From positions 53,131,078 through 53,195,077 of the forward strand of contig OX638131.1 of the NCBI GenBank assembly GCA_951804985.1: a stretch of 64,000 bases of DNA. Reading direction: 5' to 3'. Origin of the DNA: Dryomyza anilis (Eukaryota > Arthropoda > Insecta > Diptera > Dryomyzidae). The notes below the pieces were generated by a model. The model was not told where the DNA came from and did no database searches. It saw only the letters and a list, made by a program, of their open reading frames with translations. The position numbers and the translations under genes are program-made. Position 1 is the first letter of the stretch, and the number at the start of each line of letters is the position of its first letter. This document shows, in pieces, positions 32,649 to 43,843 of this stretch.

Positions 32649-33391
32649 CAAGGTCAACTTCAATAAGTAATGTTAGTTTATTCTGACTTCTACTCCCCTA
32701 AATGCAATTTTTTTTGTCATATTATTAATCATAAAATTATAAAACTTTACCGTTGAATGTGTTTATATTGCTTCATAAACACGTTTGAACTTCGTTTTTG
32801 AAAAATCTCTCTACGATCTCTACGACGAGAAGCACGGGATATAAAAAGACACACAAAAACACGAAAAAGCACGGAAAACATGACAAATCAGGCGAAACGT
32901 TAACATAATATTATTAATAATTCAAAAATTAAGTATGGTACTGATTTATTCCGTTAATTCCATAAGTAGAACTGAAACAACAGATTTTTTTTAAGCTGGT
33001 TTTTTAAATTGGAGTAGAAACTACGGTCACGCACGGACTTCTAACTTTTTTTTATATATGATACTTTTTATGATTTAGATTCTTGCAACATAAAACTCTC
33101 ACAAAGAACGTTATCAACGTTTTGTTATACGATATTCAACCTAATTTAAAACAAATTGTTGACTATATCGGTGTCCGGGGAAATACATGATCAGGGGATT
33201 AATCTCTTGAATTATTTTTAATCATTTTAGATGCTCAAATGAACAACAAATGCATGTACCAAAAACATATCTATTAAATCGTCCGTATTAACAGTTGATG
33301 CAGCAGAAATACATAAAACCAGTGCTGCACACATGGATGCACACTATTTATTTTGGACCGTATTTTAAATTCATTGAAGCATCTCATCATT

Positions 33392-33430
33392 TATAAAAGT
33401 ACCAAGCGTTCAAATATCGGCTTCAGTTGC
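33392..33430 (+). promoter_or_regulatory. Core promoter of Osiris copy 2 (TATA + initiator)
   Basis: TATAAAAG at 33392 and TCAGTT at 33423 keep the same spacing as in copy 1. The duplication therefore includes the full core promoter and about 2 kb of upstream sequence. Confidence 0.8.
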
Positions 33431-33518
33431 ATTTAGTAATTACTGACGCTTGCAGAAAATTTAATACATAATTTTCAATTACTTGAAAGGTGTAAAAAAG
33501 TGTATTAAATATAATAGA

Positions 33519-34208
33519 ATGCAAATGGCCAAGACGTTGTGTTTGGTGGCACTAGTAGTGTTCAGTATATTCGTGACTAATTCAACACCTATAATTCAAC
33601 AATATCAATATAAAGACAATGATACCATGATATTTCCGGAGTTGTTGTTAGTACGTCAAATGTACGGCGATTGTCAATACAAAATTGATTTTATTGGATG
33701 TTTAAAATTTAAGAGTATAAATGCACTTTCTAGCGTCCTAAAAAAAGATTATATTAAAGTCGTTGATGGTTTTGTATTTGAAAAAAATAACCAAACTCAT
33801 AGTGATAATAATGTTATTGACACAATAACCGATTTACGTACATTGAATACACTTAATTCTCTTGATCGCGAATTGCTTTCTAAAGCTGATAAGTTTGTTC
33901 GATCTTATGCTTTAAATATAGATATGAGTGTAGGACGCGGGGATAGTGGTTCCGAACATCGGGAGCAAAAAAAAAAAAAGCATAAAGACAGTGGACATAT
34001 TAAATATGTAATTGCGGCACTATTGACTGCCATGGGCATTGCGGGGCCAATTGGCTTAAAGGCACTTGCAGCAATCGCCGGAAAGGCCCTTGTTATTAGC
34101 AAAGTAGCGTTAACCATTGCTGGAATTATTGCGTTAAAAAAATTATTTTCACACGACCACCATGAAGAAACCAGCTTTCAAGTGCATGCGGGAGACAATA
34201 ATCGGTAG
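33519..34208 (+). CDS. Osiris family protein (DUF1676), tandem copy 2
   Basis: The conceptual protein is identical to that of copy 1 over all 229 residues, including the signal peptide, the C52/C61 pair and the hydrophobic DUF1676 signature. It has its own TATA box and initiator. The promoter, 5' leader and 3' flank differ from copy 1 only by scattered changes, so both genes should be expressed in the same tissues. Complete conservation of the product fits either a very young duplication or gene conversion. An assembly artefact, with two haplotypes placed in tandem, should also be kept in mind. Confidence 0.88.
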   Translation: MQMAKTLCLVALVVFSIFVTNSTPIIQQYQYKDNDTMIFPELLLVRQMYGDCQYKIDFIGCLKFKSINALSSVLKKDYIKVVDGFVFEKNNQTHSDNNVIDTITDLRTLNTLNSLDRELLSKADKFVRSYALNIDMSVGRGDSGSEHREQKKKKHKDSGHIKYVIAALLTAMGIAGPIGLKALAAIAGKALVISKVALTIAGIIALKKLFSHDHHEETSFQVHAGDNNR

Positions 34209-34895
34209 GTTTTAATTGTATGATGTTAAAATTTACAGTGATAATTTCAATCTAGTTTAATCCTTGTTTAATTATATCTTAAATTTAAATGACCAAATAT
34301 GTATATTCATAGGATGAGGAATACGAAAAAATAATGAAAATAATTAATTTTCATTGTTTTATTACAAAAATGTCCCCCAGGTCCAACATTAAATTATATA
34401 TGGGGCTGTCCATATCTGACGGCCACCTAAATTTTTACGTTGAAATTCATTTCTTCTAATTACCTGCAACAGTTTGAACCCAACAGTCGATATACACCTT
34501 TTTTTTCGATATGATTGGACATCCCTCCCGAGTTTGCTTTTATAACATTAAATATAAAATGGTTTGTATCGAAAAAATCTCCTTTGATTATTTTTTATTT
34601 TTTTCGATTTCAACGAAAATATATAATCAGCTATGATACAGATACGATCATTTTCTCATTTTTTACAAAGTTTACTTTAGTTGATACTAGGCACACCGAA
34701 AAATTACTGTAATAAATTATACTACATGTATGTCTTTGTTTTGAAAAAATGTATTTCTACTACATTTTGATCGTTTTTAAATACATTTGTATTCATTTAA
34801 ATAATTTACTAACTCATTGTATTAAAAATTCGATTTCTACATAGTACAGAAACTGTATGGTGTCTTCATTTTCTGCACTTTTTAATTATATGAAG

Positions 34896-35634
34896 TTCAT
34901 TCGAATACACGACGGACGACTGCAACAGTGATTAGGTAGACACAGAACCGAATTCGTATTCTATACATTCAAATAGTCGACGGACGACTATGAAGGTAGC
35001 AGGTATAAACAGCATCCGAACGAATGACTTTGCGGCAGAAAACTAGTGTTGACAACCCATTGGGTTTATCACTGATTCGGGCTAGTTTTGAAAATAAAAA
35101 AGGGAAAATTAAAGTTGGTAACTCTATGACTGAAACCCATCATGGGTTGCAATGGCCAAATAAGTATAAATAACTCAACTGTTTGCAATTTTCTGTTGGT
35201 CGTTATTGACAGAGTATTGTTCATATGAGGTACAACTCAAAAGCGACATTTTTCCTACAGTCTTATTTTGGGTAACAGTCTTTAGTTGTTTGTGTACTAT
35301 ACAATTAAATAGTTTTCAGAATAATAATTATTGTACGTTATATTTGGTAATCAAACATGTTTTTTATATTAATTCAAATAATTTTCTGAATGATAAAATT
35401 GTTTTTATTAAAAAAATAAAAATCTAGATGTTTTAATATTAATTATCACAACAAAATAAAATAACTACATTTTATAGTAAAATTAATGGTATATGCAGTA
35501 ATTTTTCTACATATTTCAGGACAAAATTTAGGATTTTTAATATAAATGTATTAAATTTGTATATAGAAATGCAGTAAAACTATGTAGTTATTTCCCATAC
35601 AAAAACAACTACATCAATTTAGTAAAAACAAATA
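34896..35634. other. Single-copy stretch between Osiris duplication and array
   Basis: It contains two GACGGACGACT words (34913 and 34980), a TATAAAT at about 35167 and a 73-codon frame from a TTG (35206-35427) that shows no recognisable domain. Toward the end ACTACAT and TGTAGTTATTT words recur. Nothing here can be called a gene. Confidence 0.4.
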
Positions 35635-35880
35635 CATTTGCTTTTGGACGTAAGTCAAAGACATATGTATTTATTTTAAATACATTTTTATTTATTTTTA
35701 TTACAGTAATTTTTACGGCGCAAGTTTTAAAAGCTAACAAAATCGACAATTAAAAAAATCTCATATTAAATTGAAAAATAATTATCATGATATGCTTTGT
35801 GAAAATTAAAAATGTTCTCAAAAATGTTTATAATCAAAACAAAATCTGAAAAATAATTTTCATTATTTCTTTGATCATAA

Positions 35881-35970
35881 ATATTTGGGAGAAAATGTTT
35901 AAAGAAAAAAGCTTTGTATTTAATTTACATACAAAGCTTTTTTATCTCAAACAATTTATCCCAAATACTT
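35881..35970. repeat. Palindrome with AAAAAAGCTTTGTA arms
   Basis: AAAAAAGCTTTGTATTTAA is followed by its near-perfect inverse TTTACATACAAAGCTTTTTT. The outer parts TATTTGGGAGAAAATGTTT and ATTTATCCCAAATA also pair. The same hairpin stands at about 44460, 44675 (half), 52300 and 60540 in the other units. Confidence 0.8.
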
Positions 35971-36023
35971 ATGCTAGTATTTATTTAGAATAAGGGGGAA
36001 TAATTTATAAGTGGTAGACACAA

Positions 36024-36157
36024 TCAGCCCAATTCTACATAAATACTCCCATAATTATTTGGGTGCAATTATTGGGAAAAAAAGCTTTATGTTGAATTTA
36101 CATACAAAGCTTTTTCTCCCAAATATATGTGGGAGAATTTATTTAGAATTGGGCTGA
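36024..36157. mobile_element. Small MITE with TIR TCAGCCCAATTCT (134 bp)
   Basis: TCAGCCCAATTCT on the left is matched by AGAATTGGGCTGA on the right, and the arms continue through TAAATA, CTCCC and a central AAGCTTT hairpin. It is related to the 35881-35970 palindrome. It is present only in unit 1 of the array. Confidence 0.7.
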
Positions 36158-36339
36158 ATAAATTTGAAAACATTCACAGGAGTAAGTTTTTTTTATTCAA
36201 CATCTCATCAACTAATACATTTAGCTGATTGATTTATTGTTTGGTAAATGGCACGTTGATCTGTGTAAGTACTATTAAAGATATAATGCACTAAAAGGAC
36301 AATTTTGTAAAAACAATATTTATCTCACTTTTTACCACA

Positions 36340-36890
36340 CGAATAGCAAAACGTAGTTATTCTCAACTATTTTTTTAACTACAGTGAGAACGACAACGCA
36401 ACGTAGTAAATGCGTAGTTATTTCTAACTACGTTTCAAAATTTCACATCGACGTAGTTATTAAAAAATTTTACTTCATCGTAGTTGATTAAAAATTTGTC
36501 TTTTTTTGTTTAATAAAATAAAAGTAAAATTTTTTTGTTTCATTTATTTGAATGGAAATTTAATATTCTAAATTTTATACAAGAAATATGCGATTCAGTT
36601 CAACGGTCTGCGATCGAGATTTCTGTGAATTTCATTATCGCGTTATTTCCGTATTCACGAAGCGATTCTTCAGGATTTGCGCTACTGCTCCTCACGTAGT
36701 CGACGTTCGCGCTTCGTTTTTAAAAACTCGCTATCACTGCTCTGTTTCTCTTCCTTGATTTTGGGCAGTGACTACTTGCGCTTCTTATGGGTTTGAAAAA
36801 AAAATATTTGGCACAAATTCTCTGCTCTACGTGGTAGTTATTAAATTGAAACGTAGTTATTTCTTTGGTATTTTGAGGTGACTACGAAAT
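36340..36890. repeat. Region of repeated CGTAGTTA words
   Basis: ACGTAGTTATT and its variants occur at least six times on either strand, including a perfect hairpin CGTAGTTA-TTTC-TAACTACG at 36413-36432. They cluster at 36350-36490 and again at 36828-36890. The layout suggests subterminal repeats of a non-autonomous element whose ends were not resolved. It is present in every unit. Confidence 0.55.
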
Positions 36891-36924
36891 TATGACGGGG
36901 AAGTTATTTAAAGCCATGCCAAAG

Positions 36925-38440
36925 TACACACACAGAAAAAACTGTTGAAATACGACAGTTTCTAAATTATTTGACAAAGTGAACTCAAAAAGTTTTCAAA
37001 AGACTTAACATTTTTGAGAAGACAATTATTTTGCCGCTTATTTAAGTAAATTGTGTTTCTTTTAGTGCTTTTTGTTTCAATTAACCAATTTATTATTGTT
37101 TTCAGTTTTTAATTTCCAAATATATTTGTGATGCGCGACGAACAACAAGCTCTACATATTATGTAAAAGATGATCTTTATATTATCAGCGTTGTCAACTA
37201 AGTATAACCTAACATATGGATTAACTCCTGCGTTCATGTTGGATTCAGTTCCTTAAAGTCTTGACTTGCATATTTGTAAAATTATGACAAACCAAAATTA
37301 TAAATATTTATAGAATTGTTAATCAAAGAGTTTTTTGCGTTTTAATTCGAAGCCATATAACGTAACTTATTACTCTCAAAACTGGGGAGAAGTTCACTTT
37401 ACCGGCCACTTCGAAAAAAAGAAAAGTTGCCAACCCCTTTATTTTCGCAAAAAAAAATATCAAAATTAAAAAAAAGGTCGCTCGGACCCCTGGGGACCTT
37501 GAAAAATCAAAAACTGGTACACCTACTTACAAGTACATATGGGTACTCAAATGAAAGCTAATTCATGATTACAAATCTGCAATTATTTTGTTCATCTGTC
37601 AATCCTAGTATATATACATGTATAACTTTAGGATTTTTATGTTTTTTTTTTTTTTTAGTAAAATTTTATTTTTATTTTTTGTATTTTTTTTGTATTTTTT
37701 AGTATTTTTTCTATTTTTTTTAATTTTTTTATTATTTTCTGTAGTTTTTTTGCGTAATTGAGCGATTAAATAATATTGACAATGGAATAGGGCGAATTAG
37801 GCAAATCTTCGGGGATACATAGTGCCTTCAAATGGGAAGTGTCTGTGAATATAGCGCGTCAATTCGAAAAGGGACATTTTTCGAACCTGGAATAGATTCA
37901 AAGTGATAGTACTGAGTACAAATCACCGCAGCCAAATAATTTTTCGAAAAAATAGCGCGTTTTTTTTTTTTAATTTTCGTTTTTTTTCCCAAGTGCGATT
38001 GTTTTTCGCCATATCTTCTAAGGTCAGAGCAAATTCATACTATTGAAATAATATAAACTCTGGTGGATAGAATTGATAGATCGACAAAATAATTACAGAT
38101 TTTTCATCGTGAGGAAATTACCTTTCATTTGAGTACCCATATGTACTTGTAAGTAGGTGTACCGGTTTTTGATTTTCCAAGGTCACCAGGAGTCTGAGCG
38201 ACCATTTTTTTTTAATTTTGATATTTTTTTTTTCGAAAATAAATCGCGTGACAATTTTTTATATTTCGAAGTGGTCGGTAAAGTGAACTTTAGCCCAAAA
38301 CTGTTAGTTGGTTTTTGACATTTATGCTAAACGAAACTTTGAACTGTTGTTCTAACCCTTTTTCGACAGTAACTTACAATTTCAGCACTTAAAACTGTCG
38401 TAAATTAGCCCCAAACGACAGTTTTTTTCTTTGTGTGTAG
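36925..38440. mobile_element. Foldback-type element, CACACAGAAAAAACTGT ends
   Basis: The left end CACACACAGAAAAAACTGT...CGACAGTTT is answered by AAACGACAGTTTTTTTCTTTGTGTGTAG at the right. Inside, long arms at about 37380-37560 and 38120-38300 are inverted copies that include GTTCACTTTACCG, GTACACCTACTTACAAGTAC and GGGTACTCAAATGAAAG. The loop of about 560 bp is T-rich. Counterparts in the other units lie at about 45480-46995, 53110-55240 (with a non-LTR insertion) and 61360-62885. A transcript would form a long hairpin. Confidence 0.75.
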
Positions 38441-39794
38441 TATTATTTTTCTTACAAATGTTCGTAGGAATATGATATATATATTTCATTTTAAATATTT
38501 TAAAATTCATACCCCTAATGTACATGCACTCAGAGAAAAAATATCGTTGTGGTGATCTTAATTGAAGGACATCATACTATGATTGGGGTTATGGTTGTAG
38601 GAAATCACGAAGTATGTCTATCCTCAATGACAATATTATCAATCTTAATATGATCATAAGTGACAATAACTGCGTTCGCGTAGTATTTGAACCAGAAATG
38701 TTTTAGGGGAACGCTATATTTGTTCTATTTTAAAAAAATTATTTAATAAATTTTCATTTTTTTTTTATAATTGTTAGACTCATTTTAGGCACAATTTTTT
38801 TTAGTGATAAGTTTTTTTAATTGCATATAAATTTTATGAAAATTTAAATAATGGGATTTTTAAATATTTTAAAAATGTTAGTTTAATGTTGTACTAATAC
38901 AAAAGTATTAAATTGAATAATCTACATTTAATTAACGCAAATAAAATTTTTGAATTTTTTCTTCTGCCCTTTACTTCTAATTAAGAGCTATTCACAATAG
39001 CATAACATGACCACAAAACGAACCTGTTTCTAATTATTTGTATTTGTTTTGTATCTGAAAATGATTTACGGATCAGGATCAAAAACAATGGGGTAGCTGA
39101 TCATCAATGTCATTGAAAGTGTTGGAACCACAGCGAAGCGTCAATGCAGGGTTGTTTGATTTGGTTGTTTGAATTCATCTGCAAATACTTCCCTAAATAC
39201 TTTGACGCCGCAGTTTTACATGCGACTGCAGCACCAACTACGATGCAAAAACTCACTTAACAGCGTCATTTGTTGCCAATCTGGCAGCTTATTTTATAAA
39301 TGTTTATGTTCAAAAGTTTTAATGGCTTTATTATTCATTTTATTAATGTAAAATAAAGTTTTTGTAGCTTTTTTCCTTCTTGGAATAAATCCAAAAAGGA
39401 AAATTGTGTTACTGAAGAAAAAAAATACTTACGGAGATTTCCGTAAAAGTCAAATTTTCCAAATGAAAAAATGTTCGACTTTACAATTTTATATTAACTA
39501 AACCACTTGAGATATTTTAAAATGGTTTTCAGTTTCTGATTTATGTGTTATATTATATATATATATATTATATATTTTGATTTGATGATAAAATGTATAA
39601 TCTATGTAAAAATATGTAAAGTAAAGTAAAAAAAAACCATAAAGTCTATATAATTAAAATTAAAAAATATATTTTCTCATGTAAGCACATTTTTTGTAGA
39701 TCTCAATGTAAGCTTTCCATAAACAAGAGAATTTTAAAAATCGGATAACTTTTGGATGATTTTTCATGAAAAAATGTTCAACTTTACTGATTTT

Positions 39795-39925
39795 TATCTC
39801 CAATTTCAAAACTTAAGTTCTCTCAAGTTCTCATTGTACAGCACTTTTTAAATTTTTAAAATCCGACAATACTGAATTTCACCCGATTTAAGAGCGTTTG
39901 GGCACACTGTGTGTCGTTCCAACAC
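39795..39925. repeat. Left arm of a 4.3-kb-spaced inverted repeat
   Basis: Read on the minus strand it contains CCCAAACGCTC, AAATCGGGTGAAATTCAGTAT, TTTTAAAAATTTAAAAAGT and GAGAACTTGAGAGAACTTAAG. The same order stands on the plus strand at 44090-44215. The arms bracket 40-44 kb in each unit and may be the ends of an old composite element. Confidence 0.65.
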
Positions 39926-41237
39926 TTTTTTAATAGTAACTTACTTCGGGCTCTATTTTAGCACTTAAATCTTTCGAAAAATAGCTTAAAACGTCAGTTT
40001 CTGTGTGTGTATGATCATATTATTATATTATGATAGTCCCTAAATTCTTGAAAAGGCGTATTGACAATAAATCATAACCAGTGGGAAGGTTTGATCACAT
40101 GGGAAATTTTATAGTAGGTGTTATTATGATAGTTAGTGTTATCAAAATTATAGTCAGTCTAAGCCGACTATAAATACCCTACACATATGTGTGGTTACTA
40201 TTCAAAGTGGTATATAGCTCTCCAGTGTATACGAATCCGGAAAATAACTACAAACTTTCAATCGCTGAAGAATGTCCATTCATTTGATACCCATATTTAC
40301 AAATGGTGTAGCGAATTTCGATTTTTTTGGGAACCACAAGTCGTTTCGTGCGAGAACATTATTATCATGTATTTGAGGATTATGAATATATTTCACCAAA
40401 AAAGTTTACATAAGCACTTATACAGTAAAAAGTTATTTTGATATTTATTTATTTTTAATAATTTTTTTTAATAATATTTTTAAACATTTAAACACTTGGT
40501 CATTACAAAAAAAAACTCGACTGCTACTGCCATATCCAACTTAAAAGTGAGTAAGAGAGAGTAAAAATGCTATAAAGGGAGAATTATACACTAATAAAAT
40601 GAAAGATGGTTGAAAAGTAAAGCCTTAAACATCATTGCAGTTGCAAATTATTCAAGTCAGATATTTAGTTTTGCTACAAAACCAATAATATATGTGGAAT
40701 ATGTGATAATTGCAGCAATGCTACCAATTTCACTAGTAGTTGCATTGAATCTATCACAAATATGACATTTTTCGTGATATGTATTAGAAACATCTCACAA
40801 ATAATACAAAATATGTGATGTTTACAAATTATTTTAAATTTTGCTGCAAATTTATTTGTATTTCCTGCATATTGAAATTGTTAAAGCGAGTAGTATTTTA
40901 GTGGCAGTATCAATCGTTATCATAACCTTATCAACCATATTTTAGTGTTCAGATAGATAATATTATTATAATACGTTATCTACTATGATATCATTATAAT
41001 ATTGTTGAAATAAAAATGAAAAATACTATACTTTGATTGTGACAACCATCTATGATTGTTGTGACATCTATGATTGTGTGAAGAATAATGATGTCAGGCA
41101 TCACATGTTATCATAAATATATAATGGACATTATGAAACTTCGTCATGACATGTTGTAGCAGGGTACGAGTTTGTCTCGCTAGTGAGAGAGCTAAAATTT
41201 TAACTCTCAATTTTAAAATGTAGCTCACAACCTATTT

Positions 41238-41993
41238 ATACCCTACACCTTTGAGGTACAGGGTATATTAACTTTGTGCATATATTGTAACGCCCCTTAG
41301 GAGGCGTGTCCGGTATGGAAAAGTATATATATTCTTGATCAGCATCACTACCCGTTTAACCATGTCCGTCTGTCTGTCTGTCTGTCCGTCTTGCTGTCCG
41401 AATACAGAATAACTTGAGAAATACTGATCAGAATGCGATAAAATTTCGTCTCAATATATTTTATCCAAAAGTAGGAACTGAGTTTGAAAATGAGCCAAAT
41501 CGGTCAACGGACACGCCCACCTCCCATACAAGTCACTTTTATATAACTCTTTCGGAACTAATAACTCGAAAAGTATTCAAGGTATAGTAGTAAAATTTAA
41601 AACGTATTATTAGAATTCACCTAAGAATATGTGGTCCAAAAATGGGCGTGATCCGCCCACTTTTTTTTTCATTATTTCCCGGGTTTTCATAGTGGAAATT
41701 TGATCCGTAAATTATTAAAATCAAATCTATGAAATATTAGCCTTTCAAAATTTTAAATATAGTCGTGGTCCGCCCAATTACATTTTTCAAATTTTTTTTT
41801 TTTAGTTTTTTATACTTTATATAATTTTTTTAATTTATGGGGATATAGGACGTAAATTTCTGATATATGAATAATATTCTGAGGGTTAATATCCCCACCA
41901 AAGGTGTAGGGTATTCCATAGTCGGACCCGACCGACTATAAAAATCCGCCCCATGTGACCGAACTTATCCATGTGACCTAACTTTCCCAACTC
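41238..41993. mobile_element. mini-me/DINE-1-type element, unit 1 only
   Basis: It starts ATACCCTACACCTTTGAGG, has a TA-rich proto-microsatellite next to TATATATATTCTTGATCAG (41324 onward) and the (GTCY)n run GTCCGTCTGTCTGTCTGTC (41364-41400), and ends near GACCCGACCGACTATA (41940). A TA run, a conserved core and a GTCY run are the hallmark of mini-me/DINE-1 elements. Units 2 and 3 lack this block together with about 50 bp beyond it, so they more likely carry a deletion than show the empty site. Confidence 0.75.
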
Positions 41994-42320
41994 GTTTTTT
42001 ATTCAAATTAATCTGAAATACATTAAAATGAAAATAAATTATATGCTCAATTTGAAATAAATATTATCGATGCTTAAACGAAACATTGTTGGTTGAGACC
42101 AGCGAGGTCCCGTTCCAACACCGTGAGTCCATTGTAACTGTTCTTGAAACAATGTTGGCTGAGACGAGCGGGGTCCCAGTCAATCATACATTAGTCAGTC
42201 ACTGGAACGAAAAATCAACAATCGCTGATACACCAGATCAGCATTAATTTCGAATGTTATTTTCAGCATATCCTAAGAAATTTAATATTTAAAATTTGGT
42301 AGATACTAAGGTATTATTAA

Positions 42321-42525
42321 TGCGGGAGTTCCATAAGCGAAGATATGCGTACATTCATGCGTCCGAACTGTCAAATCACCGCACAACAGTTGAAATTACT
42401 TCAACTTTTCTGCGGCGATTGCGTCCGTGCATGTACTCGCTTTCATATTTTTGCATGTATTTCTACTATTGACAGTTCGTCGGACGCATGAATGCACGTA
42501 CATCATCGCTTATGGAACTCCCACA
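42321..42525. mobile_element. Harbinger-like MITE (205 bp), array unit 1
   Basis: TGCGGGAGTTCCATAAGCGA on the left is answered by TCGCTTATGGAACTCCCACA on the right, and the arms extend through the ATGCGTCCGAACTGTCAA region. TAA flanks both sides (42318-42320 and 42526-42528). The 3-bp TAA duplication and the G-rich TIR are those of PIF/Harbinger MITEs. Confidence 0.82.
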
Positions 42526-43057
42526 TAAGATCGATGACTTCGTAAATGGTGTTGAAATCTTTACAAGCACTTTGAAAAGGTTCATTGAATAAATAACACT
42601 GTTCTAGAAATTGAGGGTTATTGACGTCCACAGAAATGAAACTTGGTTAAGAAATGTGAAATCATCTTATGTTAATAATGTTGGTTAAAAGAAACAATGT
42701 TGGCTGAGACGAGCGAGATCCCCAGTCCAGCATTCATTGGCCAAGACGAGCTAGGTCCTGGTCTAACGCAACAATAATGCGAGCACGGAGAAAATTGTTT
42801 ACTGATGATTTATGAATAAGACGTTCATAAAACACACGCAAAAAAAACACAGCGTAGCTCCAGTCAAAAAACCATTTAAGTGAGTGAATAAAGTGAAAAT
42901 GTATTATTTGAGAAGAATTGAGAATTTTTTTGTAATGTTTATTTCCTTTTCCTACTGACTTATATTTTCAAATGCGACATTTGTTTTTACATCTGGAGGC
43001 TAGGCTCATTTGGCACAATGTATGAAATTTTAATCATGAATTATGACCTATTCCAAT

Positions 43058-43843
43058 TAGAGATGGGCGCGTGCCTGTTTTTGATGGCACGGACACGCAC
43101 GGGTACGCCGATAGGTGACACGCACGAGCACGAGCCCGACGAGTAAATTTACAGGCACGTACGAGAAGCACGATAAAACACGGGATTTTAAAAGACCCGA
43201 AGAAACACGGAAAAACACGACAAAACACGAAAAAAGCACGGAAAAACATGGAAAAGCAAGCGAAATGTGACAAATAATACCGAAACCGTTTAGATTTTTG
43301 AAACCAGAATCGTTATTAAAAATGAGTTGAACCGGAACTGGAATCGGAACATATATATTTTTCTGGTTGGAATCGGCACCGCTATTTTAAAAATATCGGA
43401 ACCAGAACCGGAACAGATATTATAGTCCCTGTCAGGGAACGCAAAGAACCGGAATCGGAATCGTTATTAAAAATGTATGGAACTGGAATCGAAATCCATT
43501 TTATTTGTTGGTTGAAAGCGGAATCGGAACCGGAACAACAATTTTAATAATCTTGGACCCGAACCGCAACCGATATTCCAATAGGTTTTAGTCCCTGTAA
43601 TAAAAATTAAGTTTGATACTGTTTTATTCTCTTGAATCCATAAGTAAAACTAAAACAACAGATTTTTAAGAAAAGGTTAAAATACCACAACATTTTTATT
43701 TTATTTACTATAAAAAAAAATCTTTAATGGGCCCGTGTCTGATTTTTGAGACACGACAGCAACTAGCACGCACGGAGATTTGCACGTACGAACTCAAATT
43801 TTCGGGTGTGACCCGAAAAAATCACGGCACTCGCCCATCTCTA
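43058..43843. mobile_element. hAT-like MITE (786 bp), array unit 1
   Basis: TIR TAGAGATGGGCG...CGCCCATCTCTA. The 8-bp target duplication ATTCCAAT is exact at 43050-43057 and 43844-43851. Subterminal ACGCACG and CACGAAAAA words and internal GAACCGGAATCGG runs make up the body. There is no transposase. TIR and duplication length are those of hAT elements. Confidence 0.92.

Larger units (their letters stand above)
31371..34895 (+). repeat. Tandem segmental duplication, unit 2 (3525 bp)
   Basis: This is a direct repeat of 27836-31370. Differences noted by eye include single bases near 32229, 32480, 33164, 33455, 34494 and 34849 and a 10-bp deletion (TTCTGATATA) near 34390. It begins inside the MITE, so the left TIR of that element is absent from this copy. 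Confidence 0.93.

Noticed and set aside
35160..35427. Possible small gene with TATAAAT upstream
   Set aside because: The frame starts from TTG, is only 73 codons long and has no signal or domain that could be trusted. TATAAAT is frequent in AT-rich DNA.
39169..39351. Short plus-strand frame repeated at 47681, 55924 and 63564, and an opposite 75-codon frame in units 2-4
   Set aside because: It is kept because the array units are nearly identical, starts from a non-ATG codon, and has no recognisable domain. The opposite frame is broken in unit 1.
43034..43273. Minus-strand Cys/Phe-rich frames in the hAT-like element (also at 50819 and 59063)
   Set aside because: They arise from the ACGAAAAACACG subterminal repeats of a MITE. 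The signal-peptide look is a by-product of the base composition.
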